A stretch of 64,000 bases of DNA from Myxacorys chilensis ATA2-1-KO14 (GCA_019359275.1 JAHHHP010000009.1:1-64000); one strand, 5' to 3'; shown: positions 33,754-43,974, counted from the first letter of the stretch. Translations and numbers: made by a program. Notes: a model not told the origin generated them from the letters alone.

Positions 33754-36700
33754 TTCGGATCGTTCTGAAGGGATGATAATTTGACACGATAACTCTCCCG
33801 CGAAAGCGGCACGATCGCGGGAACTTTGGATTTAACCATACTGTTTTGCAAGCGTTCAATCTCGTTTGCTAATCCGTCTATTGTTGGCGTCTCAAATAAG
33901 CTACGTAGGGGTAACTCAACCTCAAAGATGTCACGAATGCGAGAGACCAGTTGAGTTGCTAACAGCGAGTGCCCCCCCAGTTCAAAAAAGTTATCATAGA
34001 CACTGACCTGCTTTAGACTCAGCACAGTACACCAAATCTCGGTCAGCCGTTGTTCAACTTCAGAGCGGGGTGGTGCATAGGCTTTAACGGATTGAGAGCG
34101 ATTCCCCTCAGGCTTAGGCAAAGCGCGACGATTGATTTTTCCATTCGGAGTTAATGGAAATGATTCCAGAACGATGAATTGGTTAGGAATCATATAATCG
34201 GGCAGTTTTTTACTTAAGTGCGATCGCAACTGAGGAACTAAATGCGCTGCTAACTTAGCATATAGAGGATTATTAGCATAAGACTGCCAAGAATTAGAAT
34301 GCTTTACTAACGGAAATTCAGGCGTTGTTTTATTGTCATTGTGAATAAACAAAACATCATAATGTCCAGCGCTAGAAACTGACTCACACAACCGAATCGT
34401 ATAAGGTAATTCGTTGATCAGCGATCGCAAGGCTTCAGGATCTACGCCTGATGTACTCTGCATGCTGCGAAATTCTCCGACCGTCTCAGGAGCTTCTGCG
34501 TCCTCTAACCATTGCACCGCTTGCATTGCATGAGACAACCGCGCGTTTGGAATTTGAGTGATTCCTAAAACGTCGGGCTGTTCGTGTAGAAGCTGCTGCA
34601 CACTGGAGAGACTTAAGCGATCGTTCGTCCAGTTCAGCCACGTTGGAGAATCGGTTGGAGCCGTGACTTCGGTTCCGATATGCAGCGTCACGTTATAGCG
34701 AAACTGCGTCATTTCATTGTGGTGATGTCCTTCGGTTAGATCGATTTGAACGTAAGTGATTTCAGGAAAGCGATCGCGCAATGCCTGAAAAAAAGCGGGG
34801 TCAATCACGAGTTCTGATTCTCGAAGGATTTGGGTCTGAACTCGTTGCCCTAGTTGGGCTTTATCCAGCGACGATTCTGCTTGATAAAGCTGTACCGAGG
34901 TGTGAAACGCTTTTAACAATGGCAAACTCCGAATGTCGCCCAAGAAGATAAAGCCAGACGGAGTAGATGAGCCTTCAGGGGTGCGCAACGCCTGAATTGC
35001 ACCTTCTATTACCTGCACCAAATACTCAATGCTAGGAAAATACTGCACAACCGAATTGAGAATCACCGCATCAAAATTTGGTGGTATTCCATCAAAATCA
35101 GTTGCCACTTTCTGCAGCAGTTCGACGTGTGGAAGTGAGCCATTAAACAACTGCTGACCAATAGAGCGAAGGCCAACCTCAGAGAAGTCGGTTCCGCAGT
35201 ATTGGGTACAGTGTGGAGCAAGTCGGAACAACATCAGCCCTGTACCACAGCCAATTTCTAGCACTCGCTGAGGCTGTAATGACAGAATGTAGTCAACGCG
35301 ACGATCGACCCATTCCTGAATCTGTTTAGCCGGAAGCGGTTGTCCGGTGTAGCTACTGTTCCACCCAATGATATTAAAGGTTGGATCAGCCGGAGCAGGC
35401 TGACCGTAGGTTTCTTCATACAGCATTTGCCACTGTAACACTTGCTCAGCTTGCAATTCTGTTGTTTGATCGGCGTCAAGGGGGCCAGGGCGTTGCGTCA
35501 CATACGCAATTAAACGAGGGTCGCCTTCATGCTCATCGGCGATCGCGATCGCAGCTTGCACTGCAGGATGTTGCGCTAACGCTGTCTCAACTTCTCCAAG
35601 TTCAATTCGGTAGCCGCGAAGATTGACTTGTTCATCCAACCGACTGAGAAACTCTAACTGTCCGTTGGCTCGATAGCGCACGCAGTCACCAGTTTTGTAG
35701 AGTCGTGATTCAGGGTTAATCGGATTGGCAATAAAGCGTTCAGCCGTTAGCTCAGAACGGTTGAGATAGCCCCGCGCTAGGCTGTGACCACCAACGTAAA
35801 GCTCTCCTTTTGCGCCAAGCGGCACGGGTTGAAGATTGGCATCGAGAACATAAAGTTGCGTGTTTGCGATCGCATCTCCAAGCGTTGGAACGTCGCCTGT
35901 GATTTGTCCTGATGTTGCTACAACCGTTGTTTCTGTCAATCCATAGTTATTCACTACGGGAAATGGCAGGGCAACGGGTAATTGACGCAGTTTGTCACCG
36001 CCCGTTAGTAGGAACCGCAACGCACTACTGTTTGACCAATCGAGATCAAATATTTTCTCAGCTAAGGGGGTAGGTAGAAAGCTAATTGTGATTTGTTGCT
36101 CAACCATCCACGCCTGCAAGTGCGCAGGTGAGGTTCGGGTGATGTCGTCGGGAATGTGAATGCTGGCTCCAGCCGTAAGATAGGGAAATAGTTCCCAACC
36201 ACAAGCATCAAAGGCAATTCCAGCGACTTGAGTCGCGCGATCGCTTGCCGAAACTTTAAAGGCGTGCTGATGCCAAAATACTAGATTCAGCAAACTTCGA
36301 TGTTCGACTAACACTCCTTTGGGCTGACCTGTGGAGCCAGACGTATAGATGACGTAAGCCAGATTGCTCGCCGTAATGCAGGTATTGGGATTTTCCTGAC
36401 TATAAGCTGCAAAGGTATCCCAATGATCAAGACAAATAACGCGCTGCTTCAAAGAATCGCAACCACCAGGGAACCGATCGATTAAATGCTGTTGAGTCAG
36501 CAAAATTACAGCTTGAGCATCATTTAGCATAAACGCTAATCGCTCTGAAGGATAAGCTGGATCGATCGGCAGATAAGCACCTCCAGCCTTAAGAATAGCG
36601 AGTAATCCGATGAGTAAATCAGGAGAGCGATCGACACAGAGACCAACGGGAGTTTCAGCGGTAATGTTATGTAATCGTAAATAATGGGCGAGTTGATTAC

Positions 36701-38420
36701 TGCGACCGTTTAATTCGCGATAGGTTAGCTGCACCGTTGCAGAAGCGGTTGCAAGTGCATCTGGTGTGCGTTCTACTTGAGCTTCAAATAGCTGATGAAT
36801 ACACTGATCTGTAGCGTATGGAACCTGAGTGCGGTTCCATTTCACTAGACGTTGATATTCATTAGTGGTAAGAATTGGTAATCTTGAAATCGATTGATTT
36901 GGATTTGTGGTAATGCTAGTGAGTAAAGTTTGAAAGCTCTGGAGCATCTGCGCGATCGTCGCTGCATCAAATAAGTCCGTGTTGTAAACCGCGAGTACTG
37001 TCAGTTCAGTTGTGCCGCCTGTCAAATCTCCCAAATGCGTAGAATGGCTGACATGAAACTCCAGATCAAATCGTGTTGTTCCCGGATCAAACTCGATTGA
37101 ATTTAGTATGACTCCAGGTAACTCTAGTGCTTCTCCGGGCGCATTTTGCAGCGCCAGCACCACTTGAAATAATGGGTTGCGGCTCAAATCGCGATCGGGC
37201 TGAAGTTCTTCGACCAACCGCTCAAACGGTAAGTCTTGGTGAGCATAGGCATCAAGCGCCACTTGCCGCGATCGCTCCAACAATTCGATGAATGTTGGAT
37301 CACCTGACAAATCGGTTCGCATCACCAAACTGTTTACAAAGAAGCCAATCAAGCCTTCGATCTCACTGCGATTGCGGTTTGCGATTGGGGAACCGATCGC
37401 AATATCTGTTTGTCCCGTGTAGCGACACAGTAGCGTTTGAAAGGCCGCGAGCAACGTAATAAACAGCGTTACGCCTGAATCCTGACTCAAGGTTTCTAGA
37501 GCATGGCTCAGATCGGCAGAAAGTGCTAGCGATCGCGTTGCCCCTCGGTACTGTTGAACAGCAGGTCTGGGTCGATCTGTTGGCAAGTCTAGCGTCGGTA
37601 AATTCTCAAGTTGCTGTCGCCAGTAGGTTAGCTGAGACTCTAAAACGTCTCCCTGCAACCAGTTTCGCTGCCAATGGGCAAAATCGGCGTACTGGAGTGG
37701 TAAATCGGTTAACGGAGAAGGTTGTTCATTCGCAAAGGCGCTGTATAGCGTCCCCAACTCGCGCACCAAAACCCCGATCGACCATCCATCTGAAATGATG
37801 TGATGCAACGTCAACAACAACACAAAGTCTGCTTGATCGAGTTGTAACAATTTCACTCGCAATAGCGGAGCTTGAGCCAAGTCAAACGGCTGTTGAGACT
37901 GAGCGATCGCGAGCGTTTGCACCTGAGCAGATTGCTCTTCTGAGCTTAGAGATCGTAAATCAACCACGGGCAGCAACAGCGTAATATCAGGCGCAATCAC
38001 CTGTACTGGGTGGGTGTCTTGCATCCGAAAACTCGTGCGGAGCGTTTCATGGCGACGAACAATCTCGTTAAAACTTTGCTCTAGCGCAACAATATTGAGC
38101 GCTCCCGTCAACCGCATTGCCGTTGGAATATTGTAGAACGCATTTCCGGGAACAAGTTGCTCTAGAAACCACAGCCGCTGCTGTGCAAAAGACAGTCGTG
38201 GCGCTGAGGTGCGCTGAGGGGATCGGTGAAATTCGGACGGTTGGAGTGTCGTTTTAGCGTGGTGCAGAAAAGCGATCAATTCTGCTTTGCGATCGCGAAT
38301 CTCGTTCTGTAAATTTGGTGTGAGAACCCCTTCAGGAGCATTGCAGCGTAGTTTATCCCCATCGGCAGAAACCTGAATATCCAGACTTCGCAGATAAGCT
38401 AAAAATTCGACTGTTTTCAA
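33750..38420 (-). CDS. NRPS module 2: docking-C-A(N-methyltransferase)-PCP
   Basis: 1556 residues. The first 50 residues (TVEFLAYLRSLDIQVSADGD...NAPEGVLTP) form a TubC-type docking domain. Then come a condensation domain with HHIISDG, an adenylation domain (YVIYTSGSTGQPKG) and an N-methyltransferase inserted late in the A domain with the SAM motif LEIGCGTGL. The carrier domain has its serine at residue 1485 (ELGGHSLLAT). The specificity positions read D-A-W-F-L-G-N-V-V-K, a classical Leu code. So this module should add N-methyl-Leu. Starts and stops overlap both NRPS neighbours by four bases. Confidence 0.95.
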   Translation of the reverse strand: MKTVEFLAYLRSLDIQVSADGDKLRCNAPEGVLTPNLQNEIRDRKAELIAFLHHAKTTLQPSEFHRSPQRTSAPRLSFAQQRLWFLEQLVPGNAFYNIPTAMRLTGALNIVALEQSFNEIVRRHETLRTSFRMQDTHPVQVIAPDITLLLPVVDLRSLSSEEQSAQVQTLAIAQSQQPFDLAQAPLLRVKLLQLDQADFVLLLTLHHIISDGWSIGVLVRELGTLYSAFANEQPSPLTDLPLQYADFAHWQRNWLQGDVLESQLTYWRQQLENLPTLDLPTDRPRPAVQQYRGATRSLALSADLSHALETLSQDSGVTLFITLLAAFQTLLCRYTGQTDIAIGSPIANRNRSEIEGLIGFFVNSLVMRTDLSGDPTFIELLERSRQVALDAYAHQDLPFERLVEELQPDRDLSRNPLFQVVLALQNAPGEALELPGVILNSIEFDPGTTRFDLEFHVSHSTHLGDLTGGTTELTVLAVYNTDLFDAATIAQMLQSFQTLLTSITTNPNQSISRLPILTTNEYQRLVKWNRTQVPYATDQCIHQLFEAQVERTPDALATASATVQLTYRELNGRSNQLAHYLRLHNITAETPVGLCVDRSPDLLIGLLAILKAGGAYLPIDPAYPSERLAFMLNDAQAVILLTQQHLIDRFPGGCDSLKQRVICLDHWDTFAAYSQENPNTCITASNLAYVIYTSGSTGQPKGVLVEHRSLLNLVFWHQHAFKVSASDRATQVAGIAFDACGWELFPYLTAGASIHIPDDITRTSPAHLQAWMVEQQITISFLPTPLAEKIFDLDWSNSSALRFLLTGGDKLRQLPVALPFPVVNNYGLTETTVVATSGQITGDVPTLGDAIANTQLYVLDANLQPVPLGAKGELYVGGHSLARGYLNRSELTAERFIANPINPESRLYKTGDCVRYRANGQLEFLSRLDEQVNLRGYRIELGEVETALAQHPAVQAAIAIADEHEGDPRLIAYVTQRPGPLDADQTTELQAEQVLQWQMLYEETYGQPAPADPTFNIIGWNSSYTGQPLPAKQIQEWVDRRVDYILSLQPQRVLEIGCGTGLMLFRLAPHCTQYCGTDFSEVGLRSIGQQLFNGSLPHVELLQKVATDFDGIPPNFDAVILNSVVQYFPSIEYLVQVIEGAIQALRTPEGSSTPSGFIFLGDIRSLPLLKAFHTSVQLYQAESSLDKAQLGQRVQTQILRESELVIDPAFFQALRDRFPEITYVQIDLTEGHHHNEMTQFRYNVTLHIGTEVTAPTDSPTWLNWTNDRLSLSSVQQLLHEQPDVLGITQIPNARLSHAMQAVQWLEDAEAPETVGEFRSMQSTSGVDPEALRSLINELPYTIRLCESVSSAGHYDVLFIHNDNKTTPEFPLVKHSNSWQSYANNPLYAKLAAHLVPQLRSHLSKKLPDYMIPNQFIVLESFPLTPNGKINRRALPKPEGNRSQSVKAYAPPRSEVEQRLTEIWCTVLSLKQVSVYDNFFELGGHSLLATQLVSRIRDIFEVELPLRSLFETPTIDGLANEIERLQNSMVKSKVPAIVPLSRESYRVKLSSLQNDPK

Positions 38421-41400
38421 AACTCGACCTCCTCACGGGAATCCTTTGCTTCTAGTTCGTCGCGCTTGATCTCAGTAGGATGCACGGCGGTCGCCCAACG
38501 AACGGTCTCAATATACTCTGCGACCTCCGCGACTGTTGGCGACTCAAACAGCAGTTGTAGAGGAACGTCCACCTGCAAGCTGTCTCGGATGCGAGACGTA
38601 AGCTGCGTGGCAAGTAAGGAATGTCCGCCTGAGGTAAAGAAGTTGTCATAGAGACTAACGGGTCGCCCTAATACCTCTGTCCAAAGCTGCACCAGTGACG
38701 TTTCGATCGGCGTTCGCGGCGCAATCGGTTCTACCTCAGGATAAGCTACGTCTAATGCTGCCAAAGCTTGACGATCAACTTTGCCGTTTTGCGTCAGTGG
38801 CAGGGCATCCACTTCCACAAACCTCCACGGAATCATGTATTCCGGCAGTTTTGCTTTTAGAAATTGGCGTAGCCTCCCCTTTTGCACCCCTGCTGAATCT
38901 AAGACGACATACGCTACTAATCGCCTATCTGTGGGCGTAATTTCTTGAACCAAAACAATGGTTTCCCGGACAGTTGAATGCTCCATTAGGGCACGCTCAA
39001 TGTCTCCTAGCTCAATCCGAAAGCCGCGAATCTTCACTTGATCATCGCCGCGACCTAAAAACTCTAAGCGTCCGTCGGCTCGATAGCGTACCCAATCTCC
39101 TGTTTTGTAAAGCCGCGAACTCCCACAAAACGGATTGGCAATAAAGGATTCCGTTGAACCGCTCAAATAGCCCCGTGCTACGCCCTCTCCGCCAACGTAC
39201 AGTTCACCCCTTGCCCCAATTGGGACAGGCTGTAGATGGGTGTCTAACACGTACAGTTGCGTGTTGGCGATCGCGCGGCCAATCGTTGGTGCTTCTCCCG
39301 CAGAAACCACGCCCGATGTTGTCACGACCGTATTCTCAGTCGGACCGTAGTTGTTCACAACGGTAAACGGTAATGAAGCGGGGGGCAGTTGACGGAGCTG
39401 ATCGCCGCCAATCAGGAGCGATCGCAACGACGTACCCGACCAATCCAGTGACCATAGTGACTCGGCAAGCGGCGTCGGTAGAAAGCCGATCGTAATGCGT
39501 TGAGCAATGAACCAATCTCGTAATTTTTCTGGAGATAGCCGAGTCACTTCGTCGGGGAAGTGGAGACTGGCTCCGGCGGTGAGGTAAGGAAAAATTTCCC
39601 ATGCACAGGCATCAAACGCAGGAGCCGCAATTTGGGTGGCACAATCGTTCTGTGAAACTTGAAACGCTTGCCGATGCCAACTCACTAGATTGAGCAATCC
39701 TCGATGCTCGATTTGAACGCCTTTTGGTTGACCTGTTGAGCCAGAGGTGTAAATGACGTAAGCCAGATCGTCTGCTGCAACTTGACTGACCGGATTGTCG
39801 GATCTGTGCTGTATTTTTCCTGAATCCTGCGACGCAAAGTTCGCAACATCAATCACCTTTAATCGCTCATCTTTTAATCGCCTATCTAAGGCCAGCAAGC
39901 TGTCGCCCAGATGAGATCGCGTCAATACGATCGCGACCCCAGCATCGTGTAACATCGCCTTCAAACGTTCATCTGGAGAATGAGGATCAAGGGCAACGTA
40001 AGCTCCTCCAGCTTTGAGGATGGCTAACATGCCTATCACCCATTCGCAAGAGCGATCGCAGCATAGCCCCACCAATACATCCGGTTTCACGCCGAGCCGT
40101 TGCAACTCGTGCGCCAGGTGATTGGCTCGCGCATTTAACGTGCGGTAGGTCAACTGCTGCGTCGAAAACTGGAGCGCAATGCAGTCAGGTGTTTTCTCAA
40201 CCTGCGCCTCAAACTGCTGATGCACAAGGCATTTCTGTGAGTAGTCAACTTCAGTCTGATTCCAATCGATCAGTACTTGTTGCCGTTCTGTGGCTGACAA
40301 TAATGGTAGTTCTGCGATCGCTTGATCAGGGTTCGCCACCATTCCGGCCAACAAAATCTCAAAGTGTTGTAGCAAACGCTCGATCGTCACTGCATCAAAT
40401 AGATCGGTGCTGTACTCTAATGATCCCTTCAGCCCCTGTCCGGTGTTCTCGAACGACAGCGTTAAGTCAAACTTAGCAACCTGGCTTTCGACCTCCATAT
40501 AGTCCAGCGTTAGCCCAGTCAGTTCTAGCGGTGGAGTCGGAGCCGATTGCAACGCAAACATCACCTGAATCAAGGGCGTGTGGCTCAAACTCCGCGTTGG
40601 CTGAAGCTCTTCGACCAAGCGCTCAAACGGCAGATCTTGATGGCTGTAAGCATCTAGCGCAATCGATCGCACCTGATGCAATAGCGATCGCACCGTGGGC
40701 TGACCCGATAAATCTGCTCGCATCACCAATAGATTGACAAAGAATCCGATCAATTCTTCGGTTTGGCTATGGTTACGATTGGCGATTGGCGTTCCGATTG
40801 CTAAATCGGTTTGTCCCGTATAGCGAAAGAGTAAGATTTGAAACGCTGTCAGCAATGTTACAAACAACGTCACTTCAGTTTGCCCACTCAGATGTTCTAA
40901 CGCCTCGGTCAAGCTCGGAGACAGCTCTAAATATTGCGTTGCTCCTCGATAACTCTGAACTGCCGGACGGGATCGATCGGTTGGTAGATCGATCGCAGGC
41001 AAACCCGCTAACTGCTGTCGCCAATAGTCTAGCTGCGTTTCCAGCACGTCACCCTGAAGCCACTGCTGCTGCCAATGGGCAAAATCTGCATATTGAATAG
41101 GTAGCTCTGGGAGCGGAGACGGGTTTCCATCAGCAAAAGCGGTATAGAGCATACCTAGTTCTCGCATCATCACACCCATTGACCAGCCATCTGAAACAAT
41201 GTGATGGAGGGTGAGCAACAGAATGTGATCTGTGGAGTCAAAGCGCAGCAATTTAGCCCTAATTAGCGCTCCTTGGGTCAGATCAAACGGGTGTTGCGAT
41301 TCCTCCAAAATTAGCGGCTTATAGTCTGGTGAAGATGAGTCTAGTGAGCTTTGTTGAACATCTACCACAGGCAAAGCAATCCTCTGCTGAGCCGCAATCA

Positions 41401-41659
41401 CTTGAACGACCTGTCCATCCACCACCCGAAATGTCGATCGCAGCGTTTCATGGCGACGAACAATCTCATTTAGGGCTTGCTGCAAGGCACTCACATTCAG
41501 CAACCCTGTAAGCCGAATGGCGGCAGGCACGTTGTAAACGGCACTTTGCGGCGATAACTGATCAAAAAACCATAAGCGCTGCTGAGCAAAAGAGGTCGGA
41601 AAGAGATAGGCTTCGGTTGAGGAAGGATCAGTCGGGATTGCTTTTGGAGTCATTCCCAA
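38417..41659 (-). CDS. NRPS module 1: C-A-PCP
   Basis: 1080 residues. A condensation domain (HHIVSDG at 152-158) stands first, although this is the first module. So it may be a starter C domain that joins an acyl group, or the pathway may take a residue from elsewhere. The adenylation domain has YVIYTSGSTGQPKG and NNYGPTENTV; its specificity residues read D-A-W-F-L-G-N-V-V-K, a Leu code. The carrier serine is 1014 (SGGHSLLAT). The C-terminus is acidic (DELEAKDSREEVEF), suited to the TubC-like domain that opens the next protein. The start region lies about 290 bases from the divergent glycerol kinase gene. No acyl-CoA ligase, transporter or PPTase is adjacent. Confidence 0.95.
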   Translation of the reverse strand: MGMTPKAIPTDPSSTEAYLFPTSFAQQRLWFFDQLSPQSAVYNVPAAIRLTGLLNVSALQQALNEIVRRHETLRSTFRVVDGQVVQVIAAQQRIALPVVDVQQSSLDSSSPDYKPLILEESQHPFDLTQGALIRAKLLRFDSTDHILLLTLHHIVSDGWSMGVMMRELGMLYTAFADGNPSPLPELPIQYADFAHWQQQWLQGDVLETQLDYWRQQLAGLPAIDLPTDRSRPAVQSYRGATQYLELSPSLTEALEHLSGQTEVTLFVTLLTAFQILLFRYTGQTDLAIGTPIANRNHSQTEELIGFFVNLLVMRADLSGQPTVRSLLHQVRSIALDAYSHQDLPFERLVEELQPTRSLSHTPLIQVMFALQSAPTPPLELTGLTLDYMEVESQVAKFDLTLSFENTGQGLKGSLEYSTDLFDAVTIERLLQHFEILLAGMVANPDQAIAELPLLSATERQQVLIDWNQTEVDYSQKCLVHQQFEAQVEKTPDCIALQFSTQQLTYRTLNARANHLAHELQRLGVKPDVLVGLCCDRSCEWVIGMLAILKAGGAYVALDPHSPDERLKAMLHDAGVAIVLTRSHLGDSLLALDRRLKDERLKVIDVANFASQDSGKIQHRSDNPVSQVAADDLAYVIYTSGSTGQPKGVQIEHRGLLNLVSWHRQAFQVSQNDCATQIAAPAFDACAWEIFPYLTAGASLHFPDEVTRLSPEKLRDWFIAQRITIGFLPTPLAESLWSLDWSGTSLRSLLIGGDQLRQLPPASLPFTVVNNYGPTENTVVTTSGVVSAGEAPTIGRAIANTQLYVLDTHLQPVPIGARGELYVGGEGVARGYLSGSTESFIANPFCGSSRLYKTGDWVRYRADGRLEFLGRGDDQVKIRGFRIELGDIERALMEHSTVRETIVLVQEITPTDRRLVAYVVLDSAGVQKGRLRQFLKAKLPEYMIPWRFVEVDALPLTQNGKVDRQALAALDVAYPEVEPIAPRTPIETSLVQLWTEVLGRPVSLYDNFFTSGGHSLLATQLTSRIRDSLQVDVPLQLLFESPTVAEVAEYIETVRWATAVHPTEIKRDELEAKDSREEVEF

Positions 41660-41826
41660 TTTATAGAAGTGATTGCTCGCAAGCGAGACAGAATTTAACT
41701 TAATTTTAGATACTCAAGAGTGTTAAGACGGGTAAGCATTGATCTAGATGACGCGCTGATTTCTTTGCTTCTCTCTTTAGGTGGATCTCAAGATAGATCT
41801 CGCCTTTGAATACGCTTGCCCTTGCT

Positions 41827-41858
41827 GAAGTTAAACCGCGTTGAAATTAAACCGTGTT
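41827..41858. repeat. Tandem 16-bp repeat in the NRPS-glpK divergent region
   Basis: GAAGTTAAACCGCGTT at 41827-41842 is followed directly by GAAATTAAACCGTGTT at 41843-41858, two mismatches. It lies between the NRPS and glycerol kinase starts (intergenic 41660-41945) and could be an operator for either. No other gene-like feature is in that gap. Confidence 0.5.
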
Positions 41859-41945
41859 GACACGAAACAGAGCGTAAACCATCAATACAGAAGAAATAAC
41901 GCCCACTTTGCGCTGTAGAGTGAAATTGGTTGCGGGCAAAGAACA

Positions 41946-43448
41946 ATGGCAGCATCTTCTGGTTACATTCTGGCACTCGATTTAGGAACAACAGGAAATC
42001 GCGCGTTTCTGTTCGATGCGGCGGGCAGTGTCATCAGTCAGGCATATCAGGAATTAACTCAGCACTACCCGCATCCTGGATGGCTAGAACACGATCCGCT
42101 TGAAATTTGGCAAACTACTTGTACCGTGATCCAGTCGGCAGTTCAACACGTTGGGATACAAGCTTCAGACATTCACGCGATCGGGCTAACAGTTCAACGT
42201 GAAACCTGTTTGCTGTGGGATAAAACTACTGGGCAACCGCTTTACAACGCGATCGTATGGCAAGATCGCCGCACGGCCCCCCAGTGTCAGCAGTTGCAGG
42301 AGCAGGGCTACGCGGCAGAGATCTTAGACCGAACGGGACTCGTGATGGATGCTTATTTCTCTGCCACGAAATTAGCTTGGCTGTTAGAACATGTCGTTAC
42401 GGCTGATACGAACTTAGAGAATGTGCTTGCAGGCACGATTGACACCTGGATTTTGTGGAAGCTGACAGGGGGCAAGGTACATGCAACCGATGACAGCAAT
42501 GCCAGCCGCACGATGTTGTTTAACCTCACGACCCGGCAGTGGGATGCTCAACTGCTTGACCTATTTGGCATTCCGGCACATCTGTTGCCTAATATTCAAC
42601 CCAGTTTGGGATATTTTGGTACGACCGATTCTGACGTAGTAGGGGCAGAAATTCCAATTACGGCAATTCTAGGGGATCAGCAAGCCTCTCTGTTTGGACA
42701 AGGGTGCGATCGCGCCGGTTTGGTGAAGTGTACCTACGGAACGGGTAGTTTTTTGGTTGCTCATACCGGAACTCAGATCGTCCGTTCTGATCAACTGATT
42801 GCGACCATAGCTTGGACTCAAACTGATGCGACGGGACACGAGAGCGCGAGCTATGCCCTAGAAGGCAGTATGTTCACAACAGGAGCGTGCGTTCAGTGGT
42901 TACGCGATGGTCTTCAGATCATTCGCACAGCGGCTGAAACCGAAGCTTTAGCGCAACAAGTGCCCGATAACGGAGGAGTCTACTTTGTGCCTGCGTTTAG
43001 CGGCTTAGGCGCACCGCACTGGGACATGGGAGCGCGGGGGGCATTTTTGGGGCTGACCGGAGGGGTACAGCGACAACACATGGTGCGCTCTGTTTTAGAA
43101 GCGATCGCATTTCAGGTCAAAGAAGTGGTAGAAACCATTCATCGCTCTGGTGCTGTACAGATCGAGCGACTGAAGGTGGATGGAGGTGCTTGTCAGAACA
43201 ATTTTCTGATGCAGTTTCAGGCAGATGTTTTAGGCATTCCTGTCGAGCGACCCAAGATGCAAGATACAACGGTACAAGGAGCCGCCTTTGCCGCAGGATT
43301 GGCAAGCGGATTCTGGCAGAGCAGCCAAGAATTAATGGATCACCGTCAGCTCGATCGTGTGTTTGAACCGGGAGATAGCGATTATGCGATCGCGCATTTT
43401 AGGATGTGGCAGAATGCGGTCGAACGGGCGAAGCATTGGACGAGCTAA
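41946..43448 (+). CDS. glpK: Glycerol kinase
   Basis: 500 residues, the FGGY-family kinase that phosphorylates glycerol to sn-glycerol 3-phosphate with ATP in the cytosol. Conserved blocks are LALDLGTTGNRAFLFDAAG near the N-terminus (most GlpK proteins have TTSSR here), LTVQRETCLLWDKTTGQPLY at about residues 82-101, GDQQASLFGQGC, KCTYGTGSFLV and YFVPAFSGLGAPHWD. Length is normal. The start lacks a good ribosome binding site. Its 3' end overlaps the minus-strand 2H phosphoesterase gene by 50 bases. No glycerol uptake facilitator or glycerol-3-phosphate dehydrogenase is adjacent. Confidence 0.95.
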   Translation: MAASSGYILALDLGTTGNRAFLFDAAGSVISQAYQELTQHYPHPGWLEHDPLEIWQTTCTVIQSAVQHVGIQASDIHAIGLTVQRETCLLWDKTTGQPLYNAIVWQDRRTAPQCQQLQEQGYAAEILDRTGLVMDAYFSATKLAWLLEHVVTADTNLENVLAGTIDTWILWKLTGGKVHATDDSNASRTMLFNLTTRQWDAQLLDLFGIPAHLLPNIQPSLGYFGTTDSDVVGAEIPITAILGDQQASLFGQGCDRAGLVKCTYGTGSFLVAHTGTQIVRSDQLIATIAWTQTDATGHESASYALEGSMFTTGACVQWLRDGLQIIRTAAETEALAQQVPDNGGVYFVPAFSGLGAPHWDMGARGAFLGLTGGVQRQHMVRSVLEAIAFQVKEVVETIHRSGAVQIERLKVDGGACQNNFLMQFQADVLGIPVERPKMQDTTVQGAAFAAGLASGFWQSSQELMDHRQLDRVFEPGDSDYAIAHFRMWQNAVERAKHWTS

Positions 43449-43974
43449 GGTCTGTGCCTTGAAACAGAAACTCCTCTACTAGTGCCCAAGGCCCGCCCTG
43501 GTACTGCCAGAGCAGCAGTCCTTCTCCGACTCCGTTGAGGGGTTCCCACTCCTCGGTGAGTTGCTCGTACAACTGCTTTGCCTCGTCCGACGCAACCTTG
43601 TTCTGGAGAGTGATGTGCGGTCGGTAGCCTTGGCGATCTTGAGCCGTGAGCCAGTCGCTCCATTGGGTTGCCAACCGTTGATGGATCCGCCCCAATTCAG
43701 GAGCCTGAACTTCTACCGCTACTCCTTTGCCTAAAAACCGGGGCTTCGGAAATTCGAGAGGCAGGGTTGGAGTTTGTGAACACAGCGTTTGCACCGTCTG
43801 CCGAATGCTCGATTCCTGCTCACCTGGTAGCGCATGGAAGAGGCTGATGTGGGCAGGTATAAAATTTCTGGTGGGAGGAAAGTGCTGCTGACGCAACTCG
43901 TTGAACCGATCAAAGATGGATTGGTCTAATTTGAGGGTCAGAACGAGAGGCGGAGAAGAAGACATCATCGGCAA
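43399..43974 (-). CDS. 2'-5' RNA ligase family (2H phosphoesterase) protein
   Basis: 191 residues with the two H-x-T/S-x motifs of the 2H superfamily: HISLFHALPG at about residues 42-51 and HITLQNKV at about 120-127. The fold is two-lobed and usually acts on 2',3'-cyclic or 2'-5' phosphodiesters, but substrates vary. In the first motif Ser replaces Thr, which occurs in active members. The C-terminal tail is Ser-rich and is encoded within the overlap with glycerol kinase, so the real functional part may end before it. The genes are convergent. Confidence 0.87.
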   Translation of the reverse strand: MPMMSSSPPLVLTLKLDQSIFDRFNELRQQHFPPTRNFIPAHISLFHALPGEQESSIRQTVQTLCSQTPTLPLEFPKPRFLGKGVAVEVQAPELGRIHQRLATQWSDWLTAQDRQGYRPHITLQNKVASDEAKQLYEQLTEEWEPLNGVGEGLLLWQYQGGPWALVEEFLFQGTDLSSSNASPVRPHSATS

